A model generated the notes under the pieces. That model worked only from the letters and a program-made list of their open reading frames with translations, was not told the origin of the DNA and made no database searches. The position numbers and the translations under genes are program-made. 64,000 nucleotides of DNA from Chitinophagaceae bacterium (GTDB lineage: Bacteria; Bacteroidota; Bacteroidia; Chitinophagales; Chitinophagaceae), in NCBI GenBank assembly GCA_016719015.1, contig JADKAZ010000005.1, forward strand, positions 1 through 64,000, written 5' to 3'. Positions 25,328 through 34,749 of this stretch are shown one piece after another (within the stretch, counting starts at the first letter, position 1; each line of letters starts with the position of its first letter).

Positions 25328-26146
25328 TCATCCTTCTACTCCTAATTTCGTCATGACTTCATTACTCACCCCGGTGGTAGAATATCCGCCGTCGTGGAAT
25401 AAGTTCTGCATAGTTACCATTCTTGTGAGGTCGGAGAAAAGAGTAATACAATAGTTGGCACAATCTTCTGCTGTGGCATTACCTAATGGCGCAATTGAAT
25501 TAGCATAATCAAAAAAATCTCCGAATCCTTTGATACCTGTACCCGCTGTTGTCTTGGTTGGGGACTGGGAAACAGTGTTAATACGTACTTTCTTATCAAC
25601 GCCATAGTGATATCCAAAACTACGGGCTATAGATTCTAACATAGCCTTAATATCTGCCATATCCGTATAAAAAGGATAAGTACGTTGTGCCGCCATGTAT
25701 GTCAATGCCACCACACTACCCCATTCATTGATGGCATCCAGTTTCTTAGCGACGGCCAGCATTTTATGAAAAGACAAGGCAGACACATCAATGCCCTTCA
25801 TGAAATAATCATAATTAGATTCTGTGTATGGAATTTTCTTCCGGATGTTTACACTCATGCCGATGGAGTGAAGCACAAAATCAATCTTGCCGCCCAGTAT
25901 TTCCTGTGACCTGGTAAACAGGGTTGTCAACTCTTCTACACTGGTAGCATCAGCAGGAACAATTTCTGATTTTGTTTTTTCTGCCAGTTTATTGATTTCA
26001 CCCATCCGCATGGCGATGGGGGCATTCGTCAATACAAAAGTGGCACCTTCTTCATATGCCTTCTCAGCAACTTTCCATGCAATGGAATTCTCATCCAGTG
26101 CACCGGTAATAATTCCTCGTTTCCCTTTTAATAAATTATACGCCAT
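25328..26146 (-). CDS. fabI: enoyl-[acyl-carrier-protein] reductase (FabI type)
   Basis: FabI performs the last reduction of each fatty-acid elongation round. The 272-residue SDR-fold protein has the cofactor motif 'GIITGALDENSIAWKVAEKA' in the FabI form. 'FVLHSIGMS' follows, with the active site 'YTDMADIK', a Tyr-x6-Lys pair instead of the classical SDR Tyr-x3-Lys. These residues separate it from FabG and FabL. It is the target class of triclosan and diazaborines. No other fab gene is in the same operon. Confidence 0.93.
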   Translation of the reverse strand: MAYNLLKGKRGIITGALDENSIAWKVAEKAYEEGATFVLTNAPIAMRMGEINKLAEKTKSEIVPADATSVEELTTLFTRSQEILGGKIDFVLHSIGMSVNIRKKIPYTESNYDYFMKGIDVSALSFHKMLAVAKKLDAINEWGSVVALTYMAAQRTYPFYTDMADIKAMLESIARSFGYHYGVDKKVRINTVSQSPTKTTAGTGIKGFGDFFDYANSIAPLGNATAEDCANYCITLFSDLTRMVTMQNLFHDGGYSTTGVSNEVMTKLGVEG

Positions 26147-26210
26147 AAAATCTGTTTATAGTTTTTAAAATTCAAGTTGGTAGTTGTAACGTAAAAATAA
26201 GGAGATTCTT

Positions 26211-26417
26211 CTAAGCTTCCGGAAAGAGCATCTTGATGATAAAAACCACTAAAAAAGTATACACAAAAATCAAAATAAAAGCCGTCAACAACCAGATAAT
26301 AAATCGTTGCATAGATTTTCGTGGCTGCATTGTTCTTTGCAAATATTTAAAGCACAAATGCACCGGTAAAAGAGAAAGTATAATGATCAGCAATATAATA
26401 AGGAATGTTAGTTTCAA
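26211..26417 (-). CDS. small two-TM membrane protein
   Basis: The 68-residue product has two hydrophobic helices ('FLIILLIIILSLLPVHLCF' and 'FIIWLLTAFILIFVYTFLVV') joined by a basic loop. No family is recognised. It lies upstream of fabI on the same strand and may be cotranscribed with it. Hydrophobic composition in AT-rich DNA makes chance coding possible. Confidence 0.5.
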   Translation of the reverse strand: MKLTFLIILLIIILSLLPVHLCFKYLQRTMQPRKSMQRFIIWLLTAFILIFVYTFLVVFIIKMLFPEA

Positions 26418-26529
26418 TTATAACGGTATTAAGAATGTAAAGAAAAAAGAATTGCAATATTAATACAACCAGTTGTATGTAATAGGGAAAAACAATCGTT
26501 CAAATCACTAATGATTTTCAATAGAATGC

Positions 26530-26537
26530 TACCTTTA
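26530..26537 (+). promoter_or_regulatory. -7-like box TACCTTTA
   Basis: It differs at one position from TAnnTTTG and is followed by the KAS III-like gene 38 nt downstream. It is followed by ACGGCACC, as other boxes here are followed by GC-rich sequence. Confidence 0.45.
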
Positions 26538-26574
26538 CGGCACCATCTTAATTTTAGTTTTATACATTGTCAGT

Positions 26575-27651
26575 ATGGGTACCAGAACAATCATAACCGG
26601 AACCGGTTGCTTTATTCCACCTGTTATCAAATCAAACAGGGATTTTGCCTCATTGAATTTTTATGATGAGGAAACAAATCGTATCGCTACTCCTACAGAA
26701 GAAATTGTAGAGAAATTTGAACAGATAACCGGTATCGAAGAAAGACGCTATGCACCAGAAGAAATGAATTCATCAGACATGGCCATTATCGCTGCCAAGC
26801 TTGCCATAGAAGATAGTGGAATTGATCCCGAGGAATTAGACCAGATCATCCTGGCCCAGAATTTTGGCAATGTTATGAAACATACGATTCAGACAGATAT
26901 ACTACCCGCCCTTGCATCAAGGGTAAAACATGGACTTGGTATTAAGAATCCAAACTGTGTTGCTTACGACCTGATATTCGGTTGCCCGGGATGGGTCCAG
27001 GGAGTTATTCAGGCCGATACTTATTTTAAAGCTGGCATTGCAAAAAAAGCATTGATTGTAGGAACAGAAACTTTGAGCCGGGTGATTGATGTGTACGACC
27101 GTGACAGTATGATTTTTTCTGATGGTGCTGGCGCCACAGTTCTTGAATCGAAGCCTGAAGATGAAACAAACAGCGGCATTCTTTCCTGGAGTGTACAAAG
27201 TCATTGTCTTGATGAGGCTTATTACTTATATCTCGGTAAAAGCAATTTCCCTTCGGCTGACCCCGCCATTCGCTACATCAAAATGAAAGGAAGAAAAGTT
27301 TATGAGTATGCAATGCTTCATGTGCCAGCCGCTATGAAAGATTGTTTAGACAAAGCAGGAATACCTATCCAGGAAATTAAAAAAGTATTTATTCACCAGG
27401 CCAATGAAAAAATGGATGAGGGAATTATCCGCCGCCTGTACAAACTTTACGGAATAAAGGAAATCCCGGAACACATTATGCCAATGAGCATCAATAAACT
27501 AGGCAACAGTTCGGTAGCCACTATTCCCACTTTATTTGACATGGTGAAAAAAGGATTTTGGGATGATCATAGCCTGCAACCCGGAGATGCAGTGTTATTT
27601 GCATCAGTGGGAGCTGGTATGAATATCAGTGCAATTTGCTACCGGATGTAA
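26575..27651 (+). CDS. beta-ketoacyl-ACP synthase III-like enzyme
   Basis: The 358-residue thiolase-fold protein has Cys in 'IFGCPGWVQG', His in 'VFIHQANEKMD' and Asn in 'NKLGNSSVATIP', the KAS III catalytic triad. 'DGAGATVLE' is also typical. It is longer than E. coli FabH (317) and has an N-terminal insert around 'RIATPTEEIVEKFEQITG', as in the family sometimes annotated 'ketoacyl-ACP synthase III' in Bacteroidota. It could start fatty acids or act in a dedicated lipid pathway such as flexirubin-type or olefin synthesis; context does not decide. Confidence 0.87.
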   Translation: MGTRTIITGTGCFIPPVIKSNRDFASLNFYDEETNRIATPTEEIVEKFEQITGIEERRYAPEEMNSSDMAIIAAKLAIEDSGIDPEELDQIILAQNFGNVMKHTIQTDILPALASRVKHGLGIKNPNCVAYDLIFGCPGWVQGVIQADTYFKAGIAKKALIVGTETLSRVIDVYDRDSMIFSDGAGATVLESKPEDETNSGILSWSVQSHCLDEAYYLYLGKSNFPSADPAIRYIKMKGRKVYEYAMLHVPAAMKDCLDKAGIPIQEIKKVFIHQANEKMDEGIIRRLYKLYGIKEIPEHIMPMSINKLGNSSVATIPTLFDMVKKGFWDDHSLQPGDAVLFASVGAGMNISAICYRM

Positions 27652-27684
27652 TCGTTCGCAACTAATCACTTCCTCTCTTTCCGT

Positions 27685-27692
27685 TATCTTCG
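27685..27692 (+). promoter_or_regulatory. -7 box TATCTTCG of pheT
   Basis: The octamer is identical to those at 6551 and 34896, followed by GC as at those sites. pheT starts 25 nt downstream. Confidence 0.5.
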
Positions 27693-27717
27693 CAACTATT
27701 AAAAGAAGATACCGGAC

Positions 27718-30144
27718 ATGACGATTTCCTACAAATGGCTAAGTGAATATTTACCTGTAATAGTTGACCCGGAAAGATTAAGCCGTATTCTTACTTCTAT
27801 CGGGCTGGAAGTGGAGAGTATGACCAACTATGAAGAGGTTAAAGGCGGGCTTCAAGGATTAGTGATTGGCGAAGTACTAAGCACAGAAAAACATCCTAAT
27901 GCAGATAAACTTACGCTGACTAAAGTAAATATTGGAGGCGCAGAACCTTTGCAAATTGTTTGCGGCGCACCCAATGTAGCGGCAGGTCAAAAAGTAGTAG
28001 TAGCCACAGTTGGCACTACTATCTACCCCACCACAGGAGAGCCTTTGACGATGAAAGTGGCTAAAATACGCAGTGTAGAAAGTTATGGGATGATTTGTGC
28101 TGAAGATGAAATAGGGCTTGGTACTTCACATGCAGGAATACTTGTGTTACCGTCAGATGCAAAAATTGGCACACCGGCCCCCGACTATTTTCAACCATAC
28201 GAAGATGTGGTGTATGAAATTGGCCTAACTCCCAACCGGATGGATGCAATGAGCCATTGGGGTGTTGCAAGAGATGTTTGTGCTTATTTAAGTCACCACG
28301 ATAAAAAAGAAATTAAACCAAAACTACCAAACGGTAATGGTTTTAAAGTTGATATTACGTCTCTCAATATTGATGTAAAGTTGGAGAATGATAATGCCTG
28401 TCCCCGATATTCCGGGATCAGCATTACGAATGTCGTCATTAAAGACTCACCAAAATGGTTACAGCAAAAATTGAAAGCCATTGGTCTCCGTCCAATCAAC
28501 AATATTGTCGATATCACCAATTTCATCCAGCATGAAACCGGACAGCCGCTTCATGCTTTTGATGCCGACCAGATTGCCGGAAAGAAAATTATTGTAAAAA
28601 ATCTGCCCCAGGGAACATCTTTCGTTACCCTCGATGAAAAAGAAAGAAAGCTGAGTGCAGAAGACCTGATGATATGCGATGAAAAAGAAGGCCTCTGTAT
28701 TGCCGGGGTATTTGGTGGTTTACACAGTGGTGTTTCCAATAAAACAAAAAACATTTTCCTGGAAAGTGCTTGCTTTGATTCAATAACAATCCGCAAAACA
28801 TCTTTCCGTCACGGATTGAGAACAGATGCAGCCAGCCGGTTTGAAAAAGGGACAGATATTTCCGCAACTGTGAATGTGCTTAAAAGAGCCGCTATTCTTA
28901 TAAAAGAAATTTGTGGTGGAGAGATTGCTTCCGGTATTGTGGATATTTATCCAAACCAAAAGCCCAAAACAGAAATCGCCATCAAATGGCATTTTATAAA
29001 AAAACTTAGTGGGAAAAATTATCACCCCGATGCTGTAAAAGACATTCTCAACAGCCTTGGTTTTGAAACACTGAAAGAAGGAATTGATGAATTGCGGGTA
29101 GCCGTGCCCTATCACAAACCTGATATTAGCTTACCTGCAGACCTGGTAGAAGAAATAGTACGAATAGACGGGCTCGATAATATTGAGATCCCGGAAGCCA
29201 TCACCATTACCCCGGCGGTAGAAGAGAACTATGCCACCGAAGTATATCGTGAAAAAGTGGCAACCTATCTTGCTGGTCAGGGTTTCAATGAAATGATGAC
29301 CAACTCCATCACCAATGCAGCTTATTTTTCCGAAGAGGAGTTACAAAGTATGGTCAAAATGCTCAACAGCCTGAGTTCAGAGTTGAATGTACTACGCAAT
29401 TCACTTTTTGAAACTTCGTTGGAAGTGGTAGCCCATAACCTTAACCATAAGAACAATTCGCTCCGCTTATTTGAGTTTGGAAAATCATACAGTACTTCCG
29501 GTTCTGCAAAATATAACGAAACTGAAAATCTTTGTATTACCATCACAGGCAATAAAAACGAAGACAACTGGAAACACAAAAGCAATCCTTCGGATTTTTA
29601 TTTTCTGAAAGGAACAGTTGATGCAGTATTAAAATCACTGGGCATCACTCCGGATACCATCGAAGTAGTAGAAGTGCCCAAACTGGACAATCATATTGTT
29701 TACAAACTAAACAATCAAATTATCGGTGGTGCCGGTGAAGTAAAGAAAAAAATTCTTGACAAATTCAGTATCAAACAACCAGTATTCTTCGCCAGTCTCA
29801 ACTGGGCAGTGCTGGCCACTATTGCCGCCCAACAAACCAAGGCTGTAAAAGAGTTACCTAAATATCCATCTGTGCAACGTGACCTCGCCATGATAGTTGC
29901 CAAAGAATTGGCCTGGGAGCAGGTCCAGCAATCAGTGCAGAAGATAAAGCTGAACAAACTGCAGGATATCAAACTCTTTGATATTTTTGAAAGTGAAAAA
30001 CTGGGAGAAGGTAAAAAATCAGTAGCTGTTAACTTTACTTTCCTTGATGAAGAAAAAACACTGACCGATAAAGAGATCGATAGCTGGATGGGTAAGATAA
30101 TGACGACTTTGGAAAAAGATTTACAAGCCGAAATCAGAAAATGA
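27718..30144 (+). CDS. pheT: phenylalanyl-tRNA synthetase beta subunit
   Basis: PheT forms the (alpha-beta)2 enzyme that charges and edits tRNA-Phe. Domains in order are: the N-terminal tRNA-binding OB fold ('EVLSTEKHPNADKLTLTKV', residues 40-150); the B3/B4 editing domain ('QHETGQPLHAFDADQI' and 'GGLHSGVSNKTKNIFLESA'); B5 near 400-475; a catalytic-like core; and the FDX-ACB anticodon-binding domain at the end ('YPSVQRDLAMIVAKE'). At 808 residues it is full length. pheS is not adjacent. Confidence 0.96.
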   Translation: MTISYKWLSEYLPVIVDPERLSRILTSIGLEVESMTNYEEVKGGLQGLVIGEVLSTEKHPNADKLTLTKVNIGGAEPLQIVCGAPNVAAGQKVVVATVGTTIYPTTGEPLTMKVAKIRSVESYGMICAEDEIGLGTSHAGILVLPSDAKIGTPAPDYFQPYEDVVYEIGLTPNRMDAMSHWGVARDVCAYLSHHDKKEIKPKLPNGNGFKVDITSLNIDVKLENDNACPRYSGISITNVVIKDSPKWLQQKLKAIGLRPINNIVDITNFIQHETGQPLHAFDADQIAGKKIIVKNLPQGTSFVTLDEKERKLSAEDLMICDEKEGLCIAGVFGGLHSGVSNKTKNIFLESACFDSITIRKTSFRHGLRTDAASRFEKGTDISATVNVLKRAAILIKEICGGEIASGIVDIYPNQKPKTEIAIKWHFIKKLSGKNYHPDAVKDILNSLGFETLKEGIDELRVAVPYHKPDISLPADLVEEIVRIDGLDNIEIPEAITITPAVEENYATEVYREKVATYLAGQGFNEMMTNSITNAAYFSEEELQSMVKMLNSLSSELNVLRNSLFETSLEVVAHNLNHKNNSLRLFEFGKSYSTSGSAKYNETENLCITITGNKNEDNWKHKSNPSDFYFLKGTVDAVLKSLGITPDTIEVVEVPKLDNHIVYKLNNQIIGGAGEVKKKILDKFSIKQPVFFASLNWAVLATIAAQQTKAVKELPKYPSVQRDLAMIVAKELAWEQVQQSVQKIKLNKLQDIKLFDIFESEKLGEGKKSVAVNFTFLDEEKTLTDKEIDSWMGKIMTTLEKDLQAEIRK

Positions 30145-30428
30145 GCAACACCGAACAACATCTGAAACGGATACAGGATAAGCTTCAGCATTTGTTGAAA
30201 CTGTATGCTGCTCTGCAAAAAGAAAACAGCAAATTGAAAGAAGACCTGGCATCAGCACAACAAAAAATTGTTGTGCATCAAAAAAATGCTGACGAACTGA
30301 AACAACAGGTAAGTATATTAAAAGTAAGTACCGGCGATATGAGTGAGGCAGATAAGAAAGAATTTGAAAAAAGAATTACCGGCTACATAAAAGAAATTGA
30401 CCGCTGTATTACATTATTGGGACAATAA
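30141..30428 (+). CDS. small coiled-coil protein downstream of pheT
   Basis: The 95-residue product is almost entirely helical with heptads ('HLKRIQDKLQHLLKLYAALQ', 'NADELKQQVSILKVSTGDM'). It starts within the pheT stop codon (ATGA overlap), so it is translationally coupled. Similar short coiled-coil genes between pheT and zapA are usual in Bacteroidota; by position and form it may be a ZapB-like partner of ZapA, but that is inference. Confidence 0.8.
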   Translation: MSNTEQHLKRIQDKLQHLLKLYAALQKENSKLKEDLASAQQKIVVHQKNADELKQQVSILKVSTGDMSEADKKEFEKRITGYIKEIDRCITLLGQ

Positions 30429-30683
30429 CTAAACCCGTTTTACCAGGTTCATTTTCATTTCATCATCACCCTGTGAAAGTTCAAGGGTATATTTTCCATA
30501 AGGCAAATCATTGAGACCACCCCATGTAAGTTCTCCCCGGTCATTATCAATATCCTTTTCAATAGTACGGCAAATACTTCCCTGGTCATCTCTTAAAACA
30601 CCACGAAGACAATTACCTTTGGGGGCATCCAGCTGAAATTGTAATGCATCAATAAAAATTGATGACTTAACTTTAGCAAACAT
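30429..30683 (-). CDS. hypothetical 84-residue protein
   Basis: The protein has no signal or TM segment and looks like a small beta-rich domain ('SIFIDALQFQLDAPKGNC' and 'GGLNDLPYGKYTLELSQGDD'). I recognise no named family. It is convergent with the coiled-coil gene, sharing the same gap boundary. Confidence 0.65.
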   Translation of the reverse strand: MFAKVKSSIFIDALQFQLDAPKGNCLRGVLRDDQGSICRTIEKDIDNDRGELTWGGLNDLPYGKYTLELSQGDDEMKMNLVKRV

Positions 30684-30810
30684 GGTAAACGTTTTAATAA
30701 TTTAAATCGTTTCCTTAGGTGTCCTTAATTAATTAGTTCTTGCAATGGATAATGGCTATGGATAATCAGGGTATCGAATATAATCAAATGAAATTGAAAA
30801 CTCCAATAAA

Positions 30811-31104
30811 ATGAGTGAATTAATTGCTATCTCCGCTCTTATCGGCGACCGCACCTACCGAATCAAAATCAACCCTTCCGATGAAGAAGTAGTCCGGAAG
30901 ACCCTTAAAACAATCAACGACAAGATTATTGAATACAAAACCATGTTTGCCGGCAAGGATATGCAGGACTATATCGCCATGGTGCTGATCTGGTATGCTA
31001 CCGAACAACATGCCGGAGCTGCGGCGGGTATCTTAAAAGAAAATCTGTCCGACCAGTTGAGTACCATTGAAAGATTATTAGATAACCAACTAACGGAGAA
31101 ATAG
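30811..31104 (+). CDS. zapA: cell-division protein ZapA
   Basis: ZapA bundles FtsZ protofilaments at the division ring. The 97-residue product has the beta-strand opening 'AISALIGDRTYRIKINPSDE', then 'KTINDKIIEYKTMFAGKD' and a C-terminal coiled coil, matching the family in length and pattern. In many Bacteroidota zapA is followed by rny; here a large opposite-strand gene intervenes. Confidence 0.9.
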   Translation: MSELIAISALIGDRTYRIKINPSDEEVVRKTLKTINDKIIEYKTMFAGKDMQDYIAMVLIWYATEQHAGAAAGILKENLSDQLSTIERLLDNQLTEK

Positions 31105-31119
31105 TTATTTGAATAGTAA

Positions 31120-34100
31120 TTACTCAACAAGGATAAACGCCGCCCAGAAGTAGGGAGAATATTTTTTTCGCATGGTTTCCTGTGCTGCATTAAAGGCATC
31201 ATACGTAGCAAGTCCTTTTAATTTGTTCGCATAAAAAATACTCATCAACTCAACAGTTTCTTTATCCGGCACCTGCCACAAGCTTAAAATCATTTGTTGC
31301 ACCCCCGCCAATTTAAATGAACGTTGCAATCCAAAAACCCCTTCCGTCCCCCTGATATCACCAAGGGCGGTTTCGCAGGCACTTAAAACAACCAGCTCGG
31401 TACTGCTTAAATCAAGATTTGAAATTTCATAGGCGGTTACAATACCATCTTCTTTACCGGGCAACGCTGTTCCACCACTCCAAACAGTGTTGGCACCGGC
31501 CATAATAATTCCGCTACGTAACAAAGGGTTGTCCGAAAGAGAAAACTGGTTACTTGCTTTATTGTTCTTGTCTTTAGCTGCATCTGGCAATGAAAATCCA
31601 TGCGTTGAGAGGTGTAATATCCGTGGTGACCGGCCTGTTAGTCCTTTGAAATTTTCCTCTGAAGCATTTTTTCCGGAAATTACCCTTACCTGTTTTTTAT
31701 TAGCTGTAAAAAGTTGGCTGATTTTATTCACTTCTTCAAGGGTACCCGGAAGACCCTGCCATGCACCTCCACTCATATTCCGCTGAATGGCTTCAGGCAA
31801 ATTCGTTGGGTTTATTTCATTTTTGACTGCACCTGTCTTATCAAAATCAATTCCCCCAAATAATACAATTTCAACAACAGCAGGTTCTTGTAACGGCGGC
31901 TGCATTTCAGTTATTTGTCGTACACTACTGTATTGACGCAATTGGTATTTATCAATCAGGTAAGTATTGCTGTCAACTGGCAATGCATTAAAAGCAACCC
32001 GGTTTAGCAAACCAGCCGGAGCCATATGTATTTTTTTAACCCCCTTTAAAAAAGGTAGCAGTGGCTTCCATACAAGGTTAAAAAGACTATCTCCACTTTT
32101 ACTATTTACCTGGGCCGATTCAGCAACAATCAGTCCCCTGTATAATTGTTTTACAAAAACCGAAGACGAATTATTTTTTTTATCTAAAATTGAAGCCAGT
32201 TTTTTTTCTTCACATAATACTACAAACTGTGGCGCTGCAATACCAGGCACTACAACAAAAGCTGCATAAAAAACTGAGTCAGTCCATGATTTATTAAAGT
32301 ACGTAAAGCGAATAAACTCAATAGCTGCTTCTTCTTTCTTCAATGCTTTCTGTATCTCCTCAAAACCAACCTGGGTGCTTTGCTGATTGCTGCGAAAAAG
32401 AGAGGATTGCTGATTCAGCTGTTTCTCCAATTCATTCGTTTGTTTCTCCAGGCTGTCTAATGCAGTAATCCGTTTAGCAGGTGCAAGGCTATATTGCCTT
32501 GCCAGTGTGGTTTTATTTGTTTGCCACTCATTCAGCAGCTCTTTCAGCTTTGCACTACCCTGCTGCCTTACCTGCTCCAGTATTTTAGTGCCGTCCTTGA
32601 GAATAAATCCTTTAAGTTGAACCTGGCGGGTAAATGTTTTTTTGATAAAAGAAGCGGACGCCGAAGGATTGTTATATAACAATGAAGGAGCCATTTCAAA
32701 ACCAAAAGCTTCATCCTGCCACCATAGCATTTTTTCCGATTCACTGAGATTGGAAAAATTATTTTGTAAAAATTGGATATCTACATTGTTTGAATTCTCA
32801 ATAAATTCTTCCGCCAGAGCATATTTACCCATGGCCGCATATAATGCACTCAGGCTTGCATAAGTAATAGCTGTTCCGGGATGAGATGGACCCAGCAATT
32901 TCTTTTTTATGGCCAGGGCCCGGAGAAAAAAAGATTCCGAAGTTTTGTAATTACCCATACTCCTGTAAAGCTCCCCAAGATTATTAAGTGTTGTTGCATA
33001 CCCGGTCGTCTCTTCCCCGGTTGTTTTATTATACACTTCAATTACCTGGTTATACATTTTTTCGGCTTCGCCATATTTCGATTCTTTATGATACAATGCT
33101 GCAAGATTGTTTATACTTGAGGCATAGTCCGGATGATTTTCACCTAAAACTTTTTTTCGAATGGCAATTACCGTGTTATAGAGGGGTTCAGCTGCCCGGA
33201 AATCATTTATCTCATTATAGAGGCTGGCAAGGTTATCCAGCACCAATGCATAATCAGGGTTTTCTTCACCTGTATTTTTTTTCCGGATCGCTAATGCTTC
33301 TTTAAATAATGCTTCTGCCTCGCTATACTTACCCATCTTACTATAAAGAGTGCCAAGGTTGCTGAGTGTTTGCGCATAATCCGGATGAGCCTCACCAAAT
33401 ACCTTTTTCCGTATTGCCAATGCCTGTTTATAATATATTTCAGCTTCTCCATATTGGCCGGTATTACCAAAAACCATTGCCAGGTTATTGAGGCTTTGAG
33501 CATAATCAGGATGCTCTTCTCCCAATATTTTTTTTCGGATCGCCATTGCCTGCCTGTATAATTGTTCAGATTCTTTGTTTTTGCCCATATGTTCGTACAA
33601 GCTGGCAAGGTTATTCAGGTTCATGGCATAGTCCGGACTTTCTTCGCCCCATACCTTCTTAATGATCGCATTCGTTTGCAGGTAATATTTCTCTGCTGTC
33701 CCATAATCTCCTTCCTGCTCGCAGAGTTCTGCCAGGTTACTCAGACTATTCGCATAATCCTGGTGCAGTTCTCCTACCACCCTTTTACGTAATGCCACCG
33801 CTTGTTCATAATAAGTTCGGGCAGTTTTGAAGTCACCCTTTTTCCGAAAGAGTACTCCCATATTATTTAAACTCTGGGCATATGATTCGCTATTTTCCCC
33901 TGCATTTTTTTTGCGAATTCCCATTGCCTTCCGAAACATTAGCTCTGAATTGCTGAAATCAGCCATTTCCATGTACAATCTTCCCAATCCATTAATAAAG
34001 TCTGAATATTTTTCATGTTCCTCACCGAGCTTATCACCATAAAATTTTGCCAGTTCTTTATACAAGGGTATGGCTGCAGCATATTTCCCGTTTTCTACCA

Positions 34101-34707
34101 ATACAAGGCTAAGGGCATTCAACCCTTCTTCATATTCATCACTATTTGTTCCTTTTAATTTTTTGACAACCCCCAGGTACTCTTCAAAACAGGTGGTGGC
34201 TTTATTCAGCTCGTTAAGCAGCCGGTATAAATAGGCTATGTTTTTCAGGATGATAGTATATTCCGGATGTTCAGGACCGTAATTCTTTTTTTGAATAACC
34301 AATGCTTCAGCATAAAAAGGTTCGGCCAGGCTGTATTCTTTCAGAGCAAAATATGAATTGCCGATATCATTCAACGTTACAGCATAGGATGGATGGGCTG
34401 ACCCCACCGTTTTTTTCCGGATTGCAGCTACTTCTTTATACAAGGGAATAGTAGCTGCATAATTCTCCGTTTTCTCATACAAGAAAGCAAGGTTTGTAAG
34501 ACCAAGTATATACTTACCGGATGTGTCGCCAAACTCTCTTTTAGCGGCATCTTTTGCTTTTAAAGCAACGGGGACAGCTTCGGCGAATTTTCCCTGGTTA
34601 AAAAATTCCACCATTTCCTTTTCAAAATCTGCATGGGTTTGGGCATGAAGAGATGGAAGAGCTGTTACAGCTAACAGGCAAAGGAATATAATTCGGCAGA
34701 TACGCAA
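31120..34707 (-). CDS. secreted TPR-CHAT protein (caspase-like peptidase with TPR array)
   Basis: The 1195-residue product has a signal peptide (cleavage near 'SLHAQ'). About a dozen kinesin-light-chain-like 42-residue TPR repeats follow to about residue 640, each like 'YAQSLNNLAMVFGNTGQYGE' with 'AIRKKVFGEAHPDYAQTL'. A helical linker comes next, then a C-terminal CHAT domain. The predicted catalytic dyad is His at about 1036 ('LHLSTHGFS') and Cys at about 1111 ('VLSACETALGD'). 'FKLAGVQQMILSLWQVPD' is a CHAT hallmark. CHAT domains are clan CD peptidases related to caspases; some act in defence and signalling. This one is exported to the periplasm or beyond, so its substrate is probably an envelope or extracellular protein bound by the TPR array. 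No partner gene is adjacent. Confidence 0.92.
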   Translation of the reverse strand: MRICRIIFLCLLAVTALPSLHAQTHADFEKEMVEFFNQGKFAEAVPVALKAKDAAKREFGDTSGKYILGLTNLAFLYEKTENYAATIPLYKEVAAIRKKTVGSAHPSYAVTLNDIGNSYFALKEYSLAEPFYAEALVIQKKNYGPEHPEYTIILKNIAYLYRLLNELNKATTCFEEYLGVVKKLKGTNSDEYEEGLNALSLVLVENGKYAAAIPLYKELAKFYGDKLGEEHEKYSDFINGLGRLYMEMADFSNSELMFRKAMGIRKKNAGENSESYAQSLNNMGVLFRKKGDFKTARTYYEQAVALRKRVVGELHQDYANSLSNLAELCEQEGDYGTAEKYYLQTNAIIKKVWGEESPDYAMNLNNLASLYEHMGKNKESEQLYRQAMAIRKKILGEEHPDYAQSLNNLAMVFGNTGQYGEAEIYYKQALAIRKKVFGEAHPDYAQTLSNLGTLYSKMGKYSEAEALFKEALAIRKKNTGEENPDYALVLDNLASLYNEINDFRAAEPLYNTVIAIRKKVLGENHPDYASSINNLAALYHKESKYGEAEKMYNQVIEVYNKTTGEETTGYATTLNNLGELYRSMGNYKTSESFFLRALAIKKKLLGPSHPGTAITYASLSALYAAMGKYALAEEFIENSNNVDIQFLQNNFSNLSESEKMLWWQDEAFGFEMAPSLLYNNPSASASFIKKTFTRQVQLKGFILKDGTKILEQVRQQGSAKLKELLNEWQTNKTTLARQYSLAPAKRITALDSLEKQTNELEKQLNQQSSLFRSNQQSTQVGFEEIQKALKKEEAAIEFIRFTYFNKSWTDSVFYAAFVVVPGIAAPQFVVLCEEKKLASILDKKNNSSSVFVKQLYRGLIVAESAQVNSKSGDSLFNLVWKPLLPFLKGVKKIHMAPAGLLNRVAFNALPVDSNTYLIDKYQLRQYSSVRQITEMQPPLQEPAVVEIVLFGGIDFDKTGAVKNEINPTNLPEAIQRNMSGGAWQGLPGTLEEVNKISQLFTANKKQVRVISGKNASEENFKGLTGRSPRILHLSTHGFSLPDAAKDKNNKASNQFSLSDNPLLRSGIIMAGANTVWSGGTALPGKEDGIVTAYEISNLDLSSTELVVLSACETALGDIRGTEGVFGLQRSFKLAGVQQMILSLWQVPDKETVELMSIFYANKLKGLATYDAFNAAQETMRKKYSPYFWAAFILVE

Positions 34708-34735
34708 ATTAGTAGCCCCGGTTTTAAATGTAAAA

Positions 34736-34743
34736 TACCTTTG
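34736..34743 (+). promoter_or_regulatory. -7 box TACCTTTG ahead of candidate 6S RNA
   Basis: It matches the consensus exactly, lies on the plus strand and is followed by about 200 nt with no start codon used by a gene, so it may drive a non-coding RNA rather than rny, which has its own box at 34896. Confidence 0.5.
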
Positions 34744-34749
34744 TTTTCT

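Noticed and set aside
31120..34707. Type III-E CRISPR-associated TPR-CHAT (Csx29-like)
   Set aside because: There is a signal peptide, no gRAMP or repeats nearby, and the TPRs are of the kinesin-light-chain kind.
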